A stretch of DNA of 64,000 nt from Streptomyces vietnamensis (GCF_000830005.1 NZ_CP010407.1:3949001-4013000); one strand, 5' to 3'; positions 16,485 to 25,916 are shown, numbered from the stretch's first letter. The notes: generated from the letters alone by a model not told the origin. Numbers and translations are program-made.

Positions 16485-17402
16485 TCAGGCCTCCTGGGGT
16501 ACGACTTCGGCCGCCGCCCGCGCGTAGTCGTGGACCAGGAGGCGGGTGTCGTCGGCGCGCCAGGCGAGGGCGAAGCGGGTCGGGGAGACGCCGTCGACGG
16601 GGCGGACGACGACGCCGCCGCGGGTGAGCAGCGGGGCGTTGCCCTCGGCGACCAGGCAGATGCCGAGGCCGTCGACGAGGGCTTCGTACGTCTCGTCGGT
16701 GGAGCCGATCTCGGCGCCGATCCGGGCCGGGCGGCCGTCCCGCGCGTCCAGGGCCAGCCAGTGGTCGCGGAGTTCGGGGGCGACGTCCCCGGGCAGCGCG
16801 AGGAAGGGATCGTCGAGGAGGTCGGCGAAGTCGATCCGGTCGCGGCCGGCCAGCGGGTGTCGCTCGGGCAGGGCGATCAGGCGGGGCTCGGTGGCGACGA
16901 CGACCCAGCGGTAGCGCTCGGCGTCGACCAGCGGGAGCCAGACGAACGCCAGGTCGCTGGTGCGGTCGGCGAGCCCGGCGGTCGGGTCGTCCCAGCCGAT
17001 CTGGCGCAGCCGGAGCCGGGCCGCCGGGTGCTTCCCGGTGAAGCGGGACCGGATCGCGGGCAGCAGGCCGCCCCGGCCGGGGCTGGTCGACATGCCGATG
17101 ACGAGGGTGGCCTCCCGCGCGGCCCGGGCGGCGCGCACCGCGCCCTCGGCCTCCGCCCACGCGGCGAGCACCGCGCGGGCGTGCGGCAGCAGCGCCGTAC
17201 CGACCTCGGTGAGGCGGACGCCGTGCCGGTCGCGGTCGAAGAGGGGGGCGCCGAGCTGCCGCTCCAGGGCCCGGATCTGCTTGCTGAGCGCGGGCTGCGA
17301 GACGTACAGCCGCTCGGCGGCCCGCGTGAAGTGGAGCTCCTCGGCGACCGCGAGGAAGTACCGCAGATCCCGCCCGTGCACGTCCGTGATGGTCATGACC
17401 AT
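16485..17402 (-). CDS. LysR family transcriptional regulator
   Basis: The product has 305 residues. The N-terminal helix-turn-helix (DLRYFLAVAEELHFTRAAERLYVSQPALSKQIRALERQLG, given here as landmarks F-T-R-A-A and S-Q-P-A-L-S-K-Q-I) is canonical. A LysR substrate-binding domain follows (VIGMSTSPGRGGLLPAIRSRF from about 97). It is divergent from the SDR gene across a 91-base gap that holds an 8-bp perfect dyad, so it probably controls that gene and itself. The effector is unknown. Confidence 0.93.
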   Translation of the reverse strand: MVMTITDVHGRDLRYFLAVAEELHFTRAAERLYVSQPALSKQIRALERQLGAPLFDRDRHGVRLTEVGTALLPHARAVLAAWAEAEGAVRAARAAREATLVIGMSTSPGRGGLLPAIRSRFTGKHPAARLRLRQIGWDDPTAGLADRTSDLAFVWLPLVDAERYRWVVVATEPRLIALPERHPLAGRDRIDFADLLDDPFLALPGDVAPELRDHWLALDARDGRPARIGAEIGSTDETYEALVDGLGICLVAEGNAPLLTRGGVVVRPVDGVSPTRFALAWRADDTRLLVHDYARAAAEVVPQEA

Positions 17403-17440
17403 GGGCTATCACGACAGATCTTGGACGGACAACGTCCCGC

Positions 17441-17461
17441 TGTCCCAAGCTTGTTGGGACA
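17441..17461. promoter_or_regulatory. Candidate operator between the LysR and SDR genes
   Basis: TGTCCCAA (17441-17448), five bases, TTGGGACA (17454-17461) form a perfect 8-bp dyad in a divergent gap. It lies 33 bases before the SDR start. Its position fits a LysR-type binding site, although the arms lack the simplest T-N11-A form. A second dyad, GGACG-N5-CGTCC, lies at about 17423-17437. Confidence 0.6.
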
Positions 17462-17493
17462 GAGAGAAACAGAGACAGCAGAGGGACACGCAC

Positions 17494-18324
17494 ATGAGCA
17501 AGGTCTGGCTGATCACGGGTGCGAACAGCGGCTTCGGGCGCGCCTTCACCGAGGCGGCGGTCGCCGCCGGGGACGTCGTGGTCGCCGCCGCGCGCCGCGC
17601 GGGCACCCTGGACGACCTGGTCGCCGCCCACCCCGACCAGGTCCACGCCGTCACCCTGGACGTCACCGACCTGGCCGCCGTCGACCGCGTGGTGGCCGAG
17701 GTCGCCGAGCGGCACGGCCGCATCGACGTCCTGGTCAACAACGCGGGCCGCACCCACGTCGGTTCGGTCGAGGAGACCACCGACGAGGAGCTCCGCTCCC
17801 TCTTCGACGTGCACGTCTTCGGCCCCGCCGCCCTCACCCGCGCCGTCCTGCCCCACATGCGGGCCCGCCGCTCGGGCGCGATCGTGCAGGTCAGCAGCAT
17901 GGGCGGGCAGATGTCACTGCCCGGCTTCGGCGCCTACAGCGCGACCAAGTTCGCCCTGGAGGGCCTCTCCGAGGCGCTCGCCACCGAGGTCCGCCCGCTC
18001 GGCATCGACGTCCTCGTCGTCGAGCCCGGCGCCTTCCGCACCAGCCTCCTCGGATCGGGCGGCGTCAGCGGCGGCGGCATCGAGGACTACGCCGCCACCG
18101 TCGGCGCCACCCGCGCGTACGTCGAGACCGGCGGCGGCACCGAGGAGGGCGACCCGGCCAAGGCCGCCGCGGCCGTCCTCGCCGCCCTGAACGCCGACGA
18201 GACCCCGCTGCGACTCGCCCTCGGCTCCGACTCGATCGACGCGATCCACGCCCACCTCGACCAGGTCCGGGCGGACCTGAACGCGTGGGACAAGGTCGGC
18301 CGGGACACCAGGTTCGACGCGTAG
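17494..18324 (+). CDS. Short-chain dehydrogenase/reductase (SDR) family oxidoreductase
   Basis: The product has 276 residues from the ATG at 17494, preceded by GAGGGA. The nucleotide-binding TGANSGFG (8-15), NNAGRTH (about 84-90) and catalytic S...Y-x-x-x-K (SSMGGQ...AYSATK) are all present, so it is a complete classical SDR. Close relatives are often annotated as ketoreductases or short-chain alcohol dehydrogenases. The substrate is not evident. It is divergent from the LysR regulator and ends at a strong terminator shared with purA. Confidence 0.93.
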   Translation: MSKVWLITGANSGFGRAFTEAAVAAGDVVVAAARRAGTLDDLVAAHPDQVHAVTLDVTDLAAVDRVVAEVAERHGRIDVLVNNAGRTHVGSVEETTDEELRSLFDVHVFGPAALTRAVLPHMRARRSGAIVQVSSMGGQMSLPGFGAYSATKFALEGLSEALATEVRPLGIDVLVVEPGAFRTSLLGSGGVSGGGIEDYAATVGATRAYVETGGGTEEGDPAKAAAAVLAALNADETPLRLALGSDSIDAIHAHLDQVRADLNAWDKVGRDTRFDA

Positions 18325-18343
18325 CCGTCCTCCGTACGACACG

Positions 18344-18381
18344 CGAAAGGGCCCGCACCCCGGGGGGTGCGGGCCCTTTCG
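18344..18381. terminator. Bidirectional terminator between the SDR gene and purA
   Basis: A perfect 17-bp stem starting CGAAAGGGCCCGCACCC with a four-base loop lies between two convergent genes. It begins about 20 bases after the SDR stop and is symmetrical, so it can serve both strands. Confidence 0.9.
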
Positions 18382-18397
18382 GCGTACCGCTCGCAGC

Positions 18398-18453
18398 CTT
18401 ACAGGCTTACAGGCTTACAGGCTTACAGGCTTACAGGCTTACAGGCTTACAGG
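18398..18453. repeat. Seven tandem copies of an 8-bp unit overlapping the purA stop codon
   Basis: CTTACAGG is repeated seven times without change. The last unit (18446-18453) contains the purA TAA stop (18447-18449) and part of its last codons. The other six copies lie past the stop. An 8-base unit of perfect copies is a likely variable-number tandem repeat. Confidence 0.9.
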
Positions 18454-19730
18454 AAGGAGTTGATCTCGATCGTCTCGGTGCGGCCGGGGCCGACGCCGAT
18501 CGCGGAGATCGGGGCGCCCGACATCTCCTCCAGGGCCTTCACGTACGCCTGCGCGTTCTTCGGGAGGTCCGCGAAGGTCTTGGCCTTCGTGATGTCCTCC
18601 GACCAGCCCGGCAGCATCTCGTAGATCGGCTTCGCGTGGTGGAAGTCGGTCTGCGAGTACGGCAGCTCCTCGACGCGCTTGCCGTCGATCTCGTACGCGA
18701 CGCAGACCGGGATCTGCTCCCAGCCCGTCAGCACGTCGAGCTTGGTGAGGAAGAAGTCCGTCAGGCCGTTGACCCGGGTCGCGTAGCGCGCGATGACCGC
18801 GTCGAACCAGCCGCAGCGGCGGTCACGGCCGGTGGTGACACCGCGCTCGCCGCCGATGCGCCGCAGCGCCTCGCCGTCCGCGTCGAAGAGCTCCGTCGGG
18901 AACGGGCCGGCGCCGACGCGGGTCGTGTACGCCTTCAGGATGCCGATGACGCGGGAGATCTTCGTCGGGCCCACGCCCGCGCCCGTGCAGGCGCCGCCCG
19001 CGGTCGGGTTCGAGGAGGTGACGAAGGGGTACGTGCCGTGGTCGACGTCGAGCAGGGTGCCCTGGCCGCCCTCGAACAGCACGACCTTGTCCTCGTCGAG
19101 CGCGTTGTTGAGGATCAGGGTGGTGTCCGCGACGTACGGCTTGATCTGCTCCGCGTACTGGAGCATCTCCTCGACGATCTGCGCGGCGTCGATCGCGCGG
19201 CGGTTGTAGAGCTTGGCGAGGAGCTGGTTCTTGCCCTCGAGCGCCGCCTCGACCTTCTGGGTGAGGATCGACTCGTCGTACAGGTCCTGGACCCGGATGC
19301 CGACGCGGTTGATCTTGTCGGCGTAGGTCGGGCCGATGCCGCGGCCCGTCGTGCCGATCTTGCGCTTGCCGAGGAACCGTTCCGTCACCTTGTCGAGGGT
19401 GACGTTGTACGGGGTGATCAGGTGGGCGTTGCCGCTGATCAGGAGCTTCGACGTGTCGACGCCGCGCTCGTTCAGTCCGCTCAGCTCGGAGAGCAGGACC
19501 GCCGGGTCGACGACGACACCGTTTCCGATCACCGGGGTGCACCCCGGGGAGAGGATTCCGGAAGGGAGGAGGTGGAGCGCGTACTTCTGGTCGCCTACGA
19601 CGACCGTGTGGCCGGCATTGTTGCCGCCCTGGTAACGCACCACGTAGTCCACGGATCCACCGAGCAGGTCGGTGGCCTTTCCCTTGCCCTCGTCACCCCA
19701 CTGAGCACCGAGCAGCACAAGTGCGGGCAC
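18447..19730 (-). CDS. purA: Adenylosuccinate synthetase
   Basis: The product has 427 residues, the normal length. It begins [20 protein letters not shown], which holds the GDEGKGK P-loop. The switch and substrate elements [35 protein letters not shown] and the C-terminal base-binding region [18 protein letters not shown] are all visible. It joins IMP and aspartate using GTP, the first step from IMP to AMP. It is convergent with the SDR gene and divergent from the DAGK-like gene. Confidence 0.98.
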   Translation of the reverse strand: MPALVLLGAQWGDEGKGKATDLLGGSVDYVVRYQGGNNAGHTVVVGDQKYALHLLPSGILSPGCTPVIGNGVVVDPAVLLSELSGLNERGVDTSKLLISGNAHLITPYNVTLDKVTERFLGKRKIGTTGRGIGPTYADKINRVGIRVQDLYDESILTQKVEAALEGKNQLLAKLYNRRAIDAAQIVEEMLQYAEQIKPYVADTTLILNNALDEDKVVLFEGGQGTLLDVDHGTYPFVTSSNPTAGGACTGAGVGPTKISRVIGILKAYTTRVGAGPFPTELFDADGEALRRIGGERGVTTGRDRRCGWFDAVIARYATRVNGLTDFFLTKLDVLTGWEQIPVCVAYEIDGKRVEELPYSQTDFHHAKPIYEMLPGWSEDITKAKTFADLPKNAQAYVKALEEMSGAPISAIGVGPGRTETIEINSFL

Positions 19731-19811
19731 AGGCGTACACCCCTTCCGGGTGGGGCATGTCCAAGGTCAGGGGGCGTACGCCGCCTCACCGGTGTGCCCC
19801 GGAATAGACGA

Positions 19812-19839
19812 AGCCCCTGGCGCAATAGCGCAAGGGGCT
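19812..19839. promoter_or_regulatory. Hairpin between the divergent purA and DAGK-like genes
   Basis: Arms AGCCCCTGGCGC and GCGCAAGGGGCT (11 of 12 pairs) flank AATA. The hairpin lies upstream of both genes, so it is in the leader of one of them or insulates the two promoters. I cannot tell which from sequence. Confidence 0.5.
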
Positions 19840-19873
19840 CTTGCACAAAGATGCTACCCGAGGAAGGACCGAG

Positions 19874-20671
19874 GTGTCGGATCACGACCAGCTGCTGGTC
19901 ATCGTCGACCCGGTCGCCCGCCGAAGTGACGGCGAGTCCGTACGGATCGCGAAGGATGTACTGTCCGCAGGCGCTGAGGCGAAGATCTGCCTGCCGGACG
20001 GCCCCGAGGAATTCTCCCGGGCCCTGGCCCGCCGCGGCTCCCGGCGGCCCGTCGTGCTCGGCGACGACCGCGCGCTGCTGCGCACGGTGGCCCTGCTGCA
20101 CCGCGAGCGGGAGCTCGCCGACGGGGCCCTCTCGCTCGTCCCGATCGGCGCCCCGGACGCCCTGGAGGTGGCCCACGCGCTCGGCGTGCCGCGCTCCACG
20201 CCGGCGGCGGCCCGGGTCGCCCTGCACGGGGCCGTACGCCGCCTCGACCTGCTCGTCGACGACAGCGACGGGGTCGTACTCGGCGACCTCCTCGTCCCGG
20301 GCGTGCCCGTCCCCGTCGCCGCGGCGCCGTCCGTGTGGGGCACCTGCCGCTCCCTCGTCCGCACGCTGGTCCGCCCGGCGCCCGCGGCCGCGCCCGCCGC
20401 CCTGCTGCGGGTGGAGGCGGACGGGGTGCTGCTCGCCGACGTCGACGCGCCGGTGGAGGGCCTCACGGTCCGCCCGGTCGGCGGTACGGCCGAGGTGACC
20501 GTCCACCCGTCCTCGGCCCCCGCGCGGCACGCGACCGCCCGTACGGTCACGGTCTCGGGCCCGGACTTCCGCTACCGCGCGGACGGGCGGCTCACGGGGC
20601 CGGTGCGGCGGAGGACGTGGACGGTGCGGGCGGGGGCCTGGGGGCTGACATTGCCGGTGGAGGCCGCATAA
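19874..20671 (+). CDS. Diacylglycerol kinase-like protein with degenerate catalytic motif
   Basis: The product has 265 residues from a GTG at 19874, with AGGAAGGA six bases upstream. The N-terminus (LLVIVDPVARRSDGESV) resembles the NPxSG strand of DAGK catalytic domains. The position of the catalytic GGDGT reads LGDDR (about 60-64), and the following PxGTxNDxA reads PIGAPDALEVA. A C-terminal strand domain (165-265) like that of lipid kinases follows. The conserved glycine-rich ATP loop is therefore lost, and the protein is more likely a non-catalytic relative. It is divergent from purA. Confidence 0.75.
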   Translation: MSDHDQLLVIVDPVARRSDGESVRIAKDVLSAGAEAKICLPDGPEEFSRALARRGSRRPVVLGDDRALLRTVALLHRERELADGALSLVPIGAPDALEVAHALGVPRSTPAAARVALHGAVRRLDLLVDDSDGVVLGDLLVPGVPVPVAAAPSVWGTCRSLVRTLVRPAPAAAPAALLRVEADGVLLADVDAPVEGLTVRPVGGTAEVTVHPSSAPARHATARTVTVSGPDFRYRADGRLTGPVRRRTWTVRAGAWGLTLPVEAA

Positions 20672-20720
20672 CGTCTCGGGCGGGGAGACAGGGACCGCTA
20701 GCCAGGTGGGGGAACGTGCG

Positions 20721-22229
20721 ATGACGTGTGCGCTGGACGTCGAGGAGACGGCGGCGGGGCTGGAGCGCCACCGGCGAGGAACCGCCCTGCTGGTCGTCGC
20801 GGGGGTCGTGGCCCTCGTCCTGGCCGTCGCCGTCGAGCTGCTGGTCGCGGACACGTGGGCCTCCGACGCGACCTACTGGCTCTTCGCGCCCGGGTTCCTG
20901 GCGCTGTGCTTCGGGATCGGCTCATGGGGCAACGCGCGGCGGATGCGGCGGACCCTCGGCGCGGGCACCTGGTCGGCGCACCCCGCCGTGGCGATCGGCA
21001 GCAGCCAGTACGCGACGAGCGTCGTCCTGCGCTCCCCCGACGGCGCCGAGGCGTGGCCGCTGACCGTGATCACGACGCGGCAGCGGTACGAGCTGGTGCG
21101 GCCCGGTCCGGACGGCGTGCTGTGGTGGTGCGGCGACCCGCGCGTGGGCGGGGTCGTCACGACGCCCGGCAGCGGGCCGCTGATCTGGGCGAAGCCGATG
21201 CGCGGCGGACGCGTGCGGAGGCGGAGCGTCGCGCGCGCGGAGGCGGAGGGGCTGATGCGCCGGGCGGCGCCGCGGCAGCCGCAGGGGCCGCTGTCCAAGT
21301 CCGTACCCGGACCCGTACCCGTCACGGTGGACGACCCCTACGACCGCATCTACACCGCCCCCTACGACAACCTCTACGACAACCCCGACGCCGACCACGA
21401 GGACAGCCCCGACGACAGCCTCTACGACAACCCTGACGCCGGCCCCGAGGACCGTCCCGACCCCAGCCCCGACGACCGTCCCGACGCCGGTCCCGGCACC
21501 AGCTCTTCCGTGCGGCTCGACAGGGAGCCCACGCCGTCCGGGCCCACCTACGCGGAGCTCGCCGCGCACGCCCAGCGGCAGGCCACGCCCCTGGGCCGGG
21601 GCCGGGCGCCCCGCCCGGAGGCGGACGTGCGCGAGGTGGCCTGGTGGCGGGTGCGGAGCCTGCGGCGGGTCGCCGGGGTGCAGCGGGTCCTCGTCGCGCT
21701 CGCGTTCTGCGCGGCCCTGGGCGCGGCCGCGCTGACCGGGCCGCCGAAGGAGGACCTGCTGAAGCTGGGCGTCGCGGGCGCGCTGGCCCTGGGCGTTCTC
21801 GTGTACTCCTGCTACCAGCTGCTGACCACCGGCATACCCGCGGCACGCCTGACGGCCCGGGCCGCGGCCCGCCCCGGCTACGTGCAGCGCCGGTACGTCC
21901 TGCTGTACGACCCCCACGGCGGCGCGCCCGTCCTGGTGCTCTTCCCGATGTACGGCAGCGGGGGCGCCGAGGCCGAGGGGGTGCTCCCGCTGATTCCGCC
22001 GGGCTCGCAGAAGGAGCCGCGCCGCGGGCTTCCGGCCCTGCCCGTCGGCACCGTCTCCCTGCACGGCTGGCAGGACTTCACGCCGGACGACCGCATGCCG
22101 TTCGTGGTGCCGTGGATCGACGGGCGCCCGCTGTGGCCGGCGGGGCCTTACCGGGAGGCGGACGGGCGGCCGGATTTCACCGCGCTCCTCGAACGGCTCG
22201 CCCCGCCCCTGGAGACTCAGGCCTCCTGA
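20721..22229 (+). CDS. Hypothetical membrane protein with acidic repeat linker
   Basis: The product has 502 residues from the ATG at 20721 (GGGGGAA upstream); a GTG 15 bases earlier is possible. Two membrane helices (about 22-45 and 50-68) and a soluble segment are followed by a Pro/Asp/Tyr-rich linker (about 200-265) with repeated D-N-P-D-A and Y-D-N motifs. Two more helices (about 325-345 and 352-372) and a C-terminal domain follow (YVLLYDPHGGAPVLVLFPMYG). The two halves look alike in order (helix pair then strands). No family recognised. It overlaps the convergent regulator gene by 13 bases. Confidence 0.75.
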   Translation: MTCALDVEETAAGLERHRRGTALLVVAGVVALVLAVAVELLVADTWASDATYWLFAPGFLALCFGIGSWGNARRMRRTLGAGTWSAHPAVAIGSSQYATSVVLRSPDGAEAWPLTVITTRQRYELVRPGPDGVLWWCGDPRVGGVVTTPGSGPLIWAKPMRGGRVRRRSVARAEAEGLMRRAAPRQPQGPLSKSVPGPVPVTVDDPYDRIYTAPYDNLYDNPDADHEDSPDDSLYDNPDAGPEDRPDPSPDDRPDAGPGTSSSVRLDREPTPSGPTYAELAAHAQRQATPLGRGRAPRPEADVREVAWWRVRSLRRVAGVQRVLVALAFCAALGAAALTGPPKEDLLKLGVAGALALGVLVYSCYQLLTTGIPAARLTARAAARPGYVQRRYVLLYDPHGGAPVLVLFPMYGSGGAEAEGVLPLIPPGSQKEPRRGLPALPVGTVSLHGWQDFTPDDRMPFVVPWIDGRPLWPAGPYREADGRPDFTALLERLAPPLETQAS

Positions 22230-22714
22230 GCTCCCGCGTCCTTGTGGGCGCGCCAGCGGTCCATGATCCCGGCCATCTCGCCGTGCAGGAAGGCGAAGAA
22301 CTCGGCCGTCTCCGCGATGCGGCGGCCCGCCGCGCTGTCCGTCCCGAGGGTCGCGGCGCCCTCGTCGAGGACCTTCTCCCAGCGGGTGAGGGTCTGGTCG
22401 CGGCGGGTGAAGGTCTCGTACCAGAGCTCGTTGTGGAGGACGTACCGCTCGCGGCGGGTGCCGGGGTCGCGCTCGCGGCTGACCATGCCGACCTGGGAGA
22501 GGTAGCGGATCGCGCCGGAGACGGCGGCCGGGCTGATCCGCAGCTGGTCGGCCAGCTCGGCCGAGGTCATGGAGGCCGTCTCGGAGGCGAGGAGCGCGGC
22601 GAAGACGCGGCTCGCCATGCGCTGCATGCCGGCGGCGGTCATCTCGGCGGCGAAGCGCTCGACGAAGCGGGAGGCCGCCTCGTCCCCGGTCGTTTCCTTG
22701 GGCGTCGTCGTCAT
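22217..22714 (-). CDS. GbsR/MarR family transcriptional regulator
   Basis: The product has 165 residues. The winged helix includes SMTSAELADQLRISPAAVSGAIRYLSQVGMV (landmarks at about 48-78) and the wing RERDPGTRRERYVL, as in the GbsR subfamily. It is divergent from an ABC exporter, and the 75-base gap holds the dyad TTCACAA-GT-TTGTGAA. The likely role is ligand-responsive repression of the exporter and itself. Confidence 0.9.
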   Translation of the reverse strand: MTTTPKETTGDEAASRFVERFAAEMTAAGMQRMASRVFAALLASETASMTSAELADQLRISPAAVSGAIRYLSQVGMVSRERDPGTRRERYVLHNELWYETFTRRDQTLTRWEKVLDEGAATLGTDSAAGRRIAETAEFFAFLHGEMAGIMDRWRAHKDAGAQEA

Positions 22715-22753
22715 GTTCCCCACTCTAAGCGCGGATTCATGCGCTTCCTTAAC

Positions 22754-22769
22754 TTCACAAGTTTGTGAA
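22754..22769. promoter_or_regulatory. Candidate operator of the GbsR/MarR regulator
   Basis: TTCACAAGTTTGTGAA has perfect 7-bp arms and a 2-bp centre. It lies between the divergent regulator and ABC genes, 20 bases before the ABC start, where binding would block both promoters. Confidence 0.7.
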
Positions 22770-22789
22770 ATGAGCGTACGTTCTGAAGC

Positions 22790-23689
22790 ATGACGAAGGC
22801 AATCAGCGTCGTCGGACTCCACAAGTCCTTCGGGCGCACCCACGCCCTCGACGGCCTCGACCTCACCGTCGAGACCGGCGAGGTCCACGGCTTCCTCGGC
22901 CCCAACGGCGCCGGGAAGTCCACCGCCATCCGGGTCCTCCTGGGCCTCCTCCGCGCCGACTCCGGCGCCGCGCAGCTCCTCGGCCGCGACCCCTGGGCCG
23001 ACGCCGTCGAGCTGCACCGCCGCATCGCGTACGTCCCCGGCGACGTGACCCTCTGGCGCAACCTGTCCGGTGGCGAGGTCATCGACCTGTACGGACGGCT
23101 GCGCGGGGGCGCCGGGCTCGACAAGGCCCGGCGCGCCGAGCTGATCGAGCGCTTCGAGCTCGACCCCACCAAGAAGGGCCGCACCTACTCCAAGGGCAAC
23201 CGGCAGAAGGTCGCCCTGGTCGCCGCCTTCGCCTCCGACGTCGACCTGCTCGTCCTCGACGAGCCGACCAGCGGCCTCGACCCACTGATGGAGGAGGTCT
23301 TCCAGGACTGCGTGCGGGAGGCGAGCCGGCAGGGGCGGACGGTGCTCCTGTCCTCGCACATCCTCAGCGAGGTCGAGGCGCTCTGCGACCGGATCAGCAT
23401 CGTCCGCAAGGGCCGCACCGTCGAGTCGGGTTCGCTCGCGGAGCTGCGGCACCTGACCCGTACCAGCGTCACCGCCGAACTCGCCGGACCGCCCAACGGC
23501 CTCGCCCACCTGCCCGGCGTCCACGGCTTCGACGCGCAGGGCGGCCGCGTGAAGTTCCAGGTCGACACCGACAAGCTCGACGCCGTCCTCCGCTCCCTGA
23601 CCGCCTCGGGCGTACGGAGCCTGACCTCCACCCCGCCCACCCTGGAGGAGCTCTTCCTCCGGCACTACACGGACGGGGTCGCGTCATGA
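22790..23689 (+). CDS. ABC transporter ATP-binding protein
   Basis: The product has 299 residues. Walker A is GPNGAGKST (about 38-46), the signature segment reads YSKGNRQKV in place of the usual LSGGQ, and Walker B is [12 protein letters not shown]. The switch histidine follows in [13 protein letters not shown]. The C-terminal domain is typical of drug/efflux exporters of the DrrA class. The ATGA overlap with the permease gene shows coupling. Regulation is likely by the divergent GbsR/MarR protein. Confidence 0.94.
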   Translation: MTKAISVVGLHKSFGRTHALDGLDLTVETGEVHGFLGPNGAGKSTAIRVLLGLLRADSGAAQLLGRDPWADAVELHRRIAYVPGDVTLWRNLSGGEVIDLYGRLRGGAGLDKARRAELIERFELDPTKKGRTYSKGNRQKVALVAAFASDVDLLVLDEPTSGLDPLMEEVFQDCVREASRQGRTVLLSSHILSEVEALCDRISIVRKGRTVESGSLAELRHLTRTSVTAELAGPPNGLAHLPGVHGFDAQGGRVKFQVDTDKLDAVLRSLTASGVRSLTSTPPTLEELFLRHYTDGVAS

Positions 23690-25290
23690 CCCTCACCGGC
23701 ACCGGCGCCCTCCCGCGGACCGGGAGCTTCGCCGCCACCGGCGTCCTCACGCGGCTCGCGCTGCGCCGCGACCGGGTGGTGCTCCCCGTCTGGGCGCTCG
23801 TCACCGGCGGCCTGGTCGCGAGCGGCGCCGGCTCCCTGGAGGGTCTTTACGGCACGGCCGCCGAGCGGGCCGAGCTCGCCGCCTCCATGACCGCCAACAG
23901 CTCGATGCGCGCCATGTACGGGCCGGTCTTCGGCGACTCCCTCGGCGGGCTCGTCGCCTGGCGCTTCGGCACCTTCGGCGCGGTCCTCGCCGCCGTCGCG
24001 AGCCTGATCGTGGTGGTACGGCACACCCGCGAGGAGGAGGAGACGGGCCGTCAGGAGATGCTGTCCGCAGGGGCGGTGGGGCGCAGGGCCCCGCTGACGG
24101 CGGCGCTCCTCGCCGCGCTCACCCTCAACACGGCCGTCGCCCTCGTCGTCACCGCCGGCCTCGCCGGCCAGGGTGCGGCCGGGGCGCTCGCCCTCGGTCT
24201 GGCGATCGGCGGCACCGGCATGGTCTTCGCGACGGCGGCCGCGCTCGCCGCCCAGTTCACGGAGAGCGCGCGGCTCGCGAAGGGCCTGACGGCGGCCGTC
24301 CTGGGCCTGGCGTTCGTCCTGCGGGCGGCGGGGGACGCCGGTACGGCCGACGGTTCGTCCGTCCTCACGTGGCTCTCGCCGGTCGGCTGGGCCGAACACG
24401 TCCGCGCCTTCGCCGGCGAGCGCTGGTGGGTACTGCTCCTGCTCCTCGCGGCCGTCCTGGTGCAGACGGCGGCGGCGTACGCGCTGACCGCCCGCCGCGA
24501 CGTCGGCGCGAGCTTCCTGGCGACCCGGCCGGGACCGGCGGAGGGGCGGCTCGCGTCGGCCGGGGCACTCGCGTGGCGGCTCCAGCGCGGCACGCTCCTC
24601 GGCTGGTCGCTCGGCTTCCTGCTCGGCGGGCTCGTCTTCGGCGGGATGGTCGAGGGCGCGGCCGACATCGTCGGCGGCAACGAACCGGCCCGGGAGATCT
24701 TCGAGCGGATGGGCGGCCAGAGCGCCCTGACCGACGCCTTCCTCGCCACGATGGTGTCCCTCTTCGGGATGCTCGCGGCGCTGTACGCGGTCGGTTCCGT
24801 GCTGCGGCCGGGCACCGAGGAGACCTCGGGCCGGGCCGAACCGCTCCTGGCGGGCGCGCTCGGCCGGCTCCGCTGGGCCGCCGGGCACCTGGTGATCGCC
24901 TTCGCCGGCTCCGCCCTGATCCTGACCCTCGCCGGACTCGGCCTGGCCCTCTCGTACGGGCACGACCTCGGCCCCGTCCTGGGCGCCGTGCTCGCCCAGC
25001 TCCCGGCCGTGTGGACGCTCGCCGGGCTCGCGGTGCTGCTCTGGGGCGCGGCCCCGAAGGCCGCGACCGCCGCGTGGGGCGTGGCCGGGCTCTGTCTGGC
25101 CCTCGGCTGGATCGGCCCGGCGCTCGGCCTGCCGCAGACCGTCCTGAACCTCTCCCCCTTCGGGCACCTGCCGAAGCTGCCGGGCGGCCAGGAGATGACC
25201 TGGACCCCGCTCCTGGCCCTGACGGCCCTGGCAGCGGCCCTGACGGCGGCGGGCCTCGCGGGGCTGCGGCGGCGGGACCTGCTGACCTGA
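23686..25290 (+). CDS. ABC transporter permease (exporter type, 12 helices)
   Basis: The product has 534 residues with two similar halves of about six hydrophobic helices each. The first starts near '[24 protein letters not shown]' and the second near '[20 protein letters not shown]'; the shared feature is a polar R-G/R-D entry followed by the first helix. This duplicated layout is common in Streptomyces multidrug exporter permeases. It pairs with the preceding ATPase by a four-base overlap. The substrate is unknown. Confidence 0.9.
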   Translation: MTLTGTGALPRTGSFAATGVLTRLALRRDRVVLPVWALVTGGLVASGAGSLEGLYGTAAERAELAASMTANSSMRAMYGPVFGDSLGGLVAWRFGTFGAVLAAVASLIVVVRHTREEEETGRQEMLSAGAVGRRAPLTAALLAALTLNTAVALVVTAGLAGQGAAGALALGLAIGGTGMVFATAAALAAQFTESARLAKGLTAAVLGLAFVLRAAGDAGTADGSSVLTWLSPVGWAEHVRAFAGERWWVLLLLLAAVLVQTAAAYALTARRDVGASFLATRPGPAEGRLASAGALAWRLQRGTLLGWSLGFLLGGLVFGGMVEGAADIVGGNEPAREIFERMGGQSALTDAFLATMVSLFGMLAALYAVGSVLRPGTEETSGRAEPLLAGALGRLRWAAGHLVIAFAGSALILTLAGLGLALSYGHDLGPVLGAVLAQLPAVWTLAGLAVLLWGAAPKAATAAWGVAGLCLALGWIGPALGLPQTVLNLSPFGHLPKLPGGQEMTWTPLLALTALAAALTAAGLAGLRRRDLLT

Positions 25291-25342
25291 GGCCCCTGTG
25301 CGCCTCAGGGCCCGTCTGACCATTCGCGCCGGATCAGACCCT
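25286..25342. terminator. Hairpins between the ABC permease and MarR genes
   Basis: CTGAGGC-N8-GCCTCAG at the permease stop and GTCTGA-N14-TCAGAC further on lie in the 50-base convergent gap. Either may terminate transcription. Confidence 0.5.
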
Positions 25343-25802
25343 AGGTTCGCGACGCGGGCATGAGCGTGCGCGCCAGCACCTCCAGCGCCTCCGTGACCTC
25401 CCGGAGGCGCTGCGGGTCGTCGGACCCCAGCGCGGCGGCGAGCGCGCCTTCGATGCGGGTGGCCCGCACCTCCGCCACCCGCTCGGACGCCTCCGCGGCG
25501 GGGCGCACGAGCACCCGGCGCCGGTCGGCGGGGTCCGGCACGGCCAGCACCGAACCGGCCTCCTTCAACCTGGCCACGGCCGTGGACACCTGACTCTGCG
25601 GCAGCCCGGTCCGCGCGGCGATCTCGCCGACGGCGCTGTCGGGGTGGGCGGCGATGTCGCCGGCGACGATCAGCACCAGCCGGGCGCTGCCGGCGTACCG
25701 GCCCTCGCCGCCGGGGGGCTCGGGCAGCGCGTCCTCGCCGATCTTCATCAGGACGCGGCCCAGGAGGAACAGTTCGGCTCCATTCACCCCGTCAACATAC
25801 AT
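25341..25802 (-). CDS. MarR family transcriptional regulator
   Basis: The product has 153 residues from the ATG at 25802 (TTG at 25820 is also open). The winged helix is clear: SAVGEIAARTGLPQSQVSTAVARLKEAGSV and wing PDPADRRRVLVRP. It is divergent from an alpha/beta hydrolase gene, and the shared gap contains a 13-base inverted repeat with one mismatch. The usual arrangement is repression of the neighbour until a small aromatic or hydrophobic ligand binds. Confidence 0.88.
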   Translation of the reverse strand: MYVDGVNGAELFLLGRVLMKIGEDALPEPPGGEGRYAGSARLVLIVAGDIAAHPDSAVGEIAARTGLPQSQVSTAVARLKEAGSVLAVPDPADRRRVLVRPAAEASERVAEVRATRIEGALAAALGSDDPQRLREVTEALEVLARTLMPASRT

Positions 25803-25855
25803 CGAACTCGATTCATCCAATCTGATTCATCGGGATTGATGCATCGAGTTGGATG
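25800..25855. promoter_or_regulatory. Candidate MarR operator region
   Basis: CATCGAACTCGAT (25800-25812) and ATCGAGTTGGATG (25843-25855) are inverted repeats with one mismatch. GATTCATC also occurs twice between them. The region spans the start of the marR-like gene and the promoter region of the hydrolase gene. Confidence 0.6.
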
Positions 25856-25916
25856 GAATAACGTCGACGAGGAGGACGGGGGGCGCGACGCCCTCCGCAC
25901 ACGAAGGGGGAGACCC

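Noticed and set aside
18398..18453. Tandem 8-bp repeats as a CRISPR array
   Set aside because: There are no spacers; the units abut directly, and no cas gene is in the window.
16284..20498. Open frame of 1400 codons on the plus strand spanning LysR, SDR and purA
   Set aside because: It crosses oppositely directed recognisable genes and their terminator. No domain is visible.
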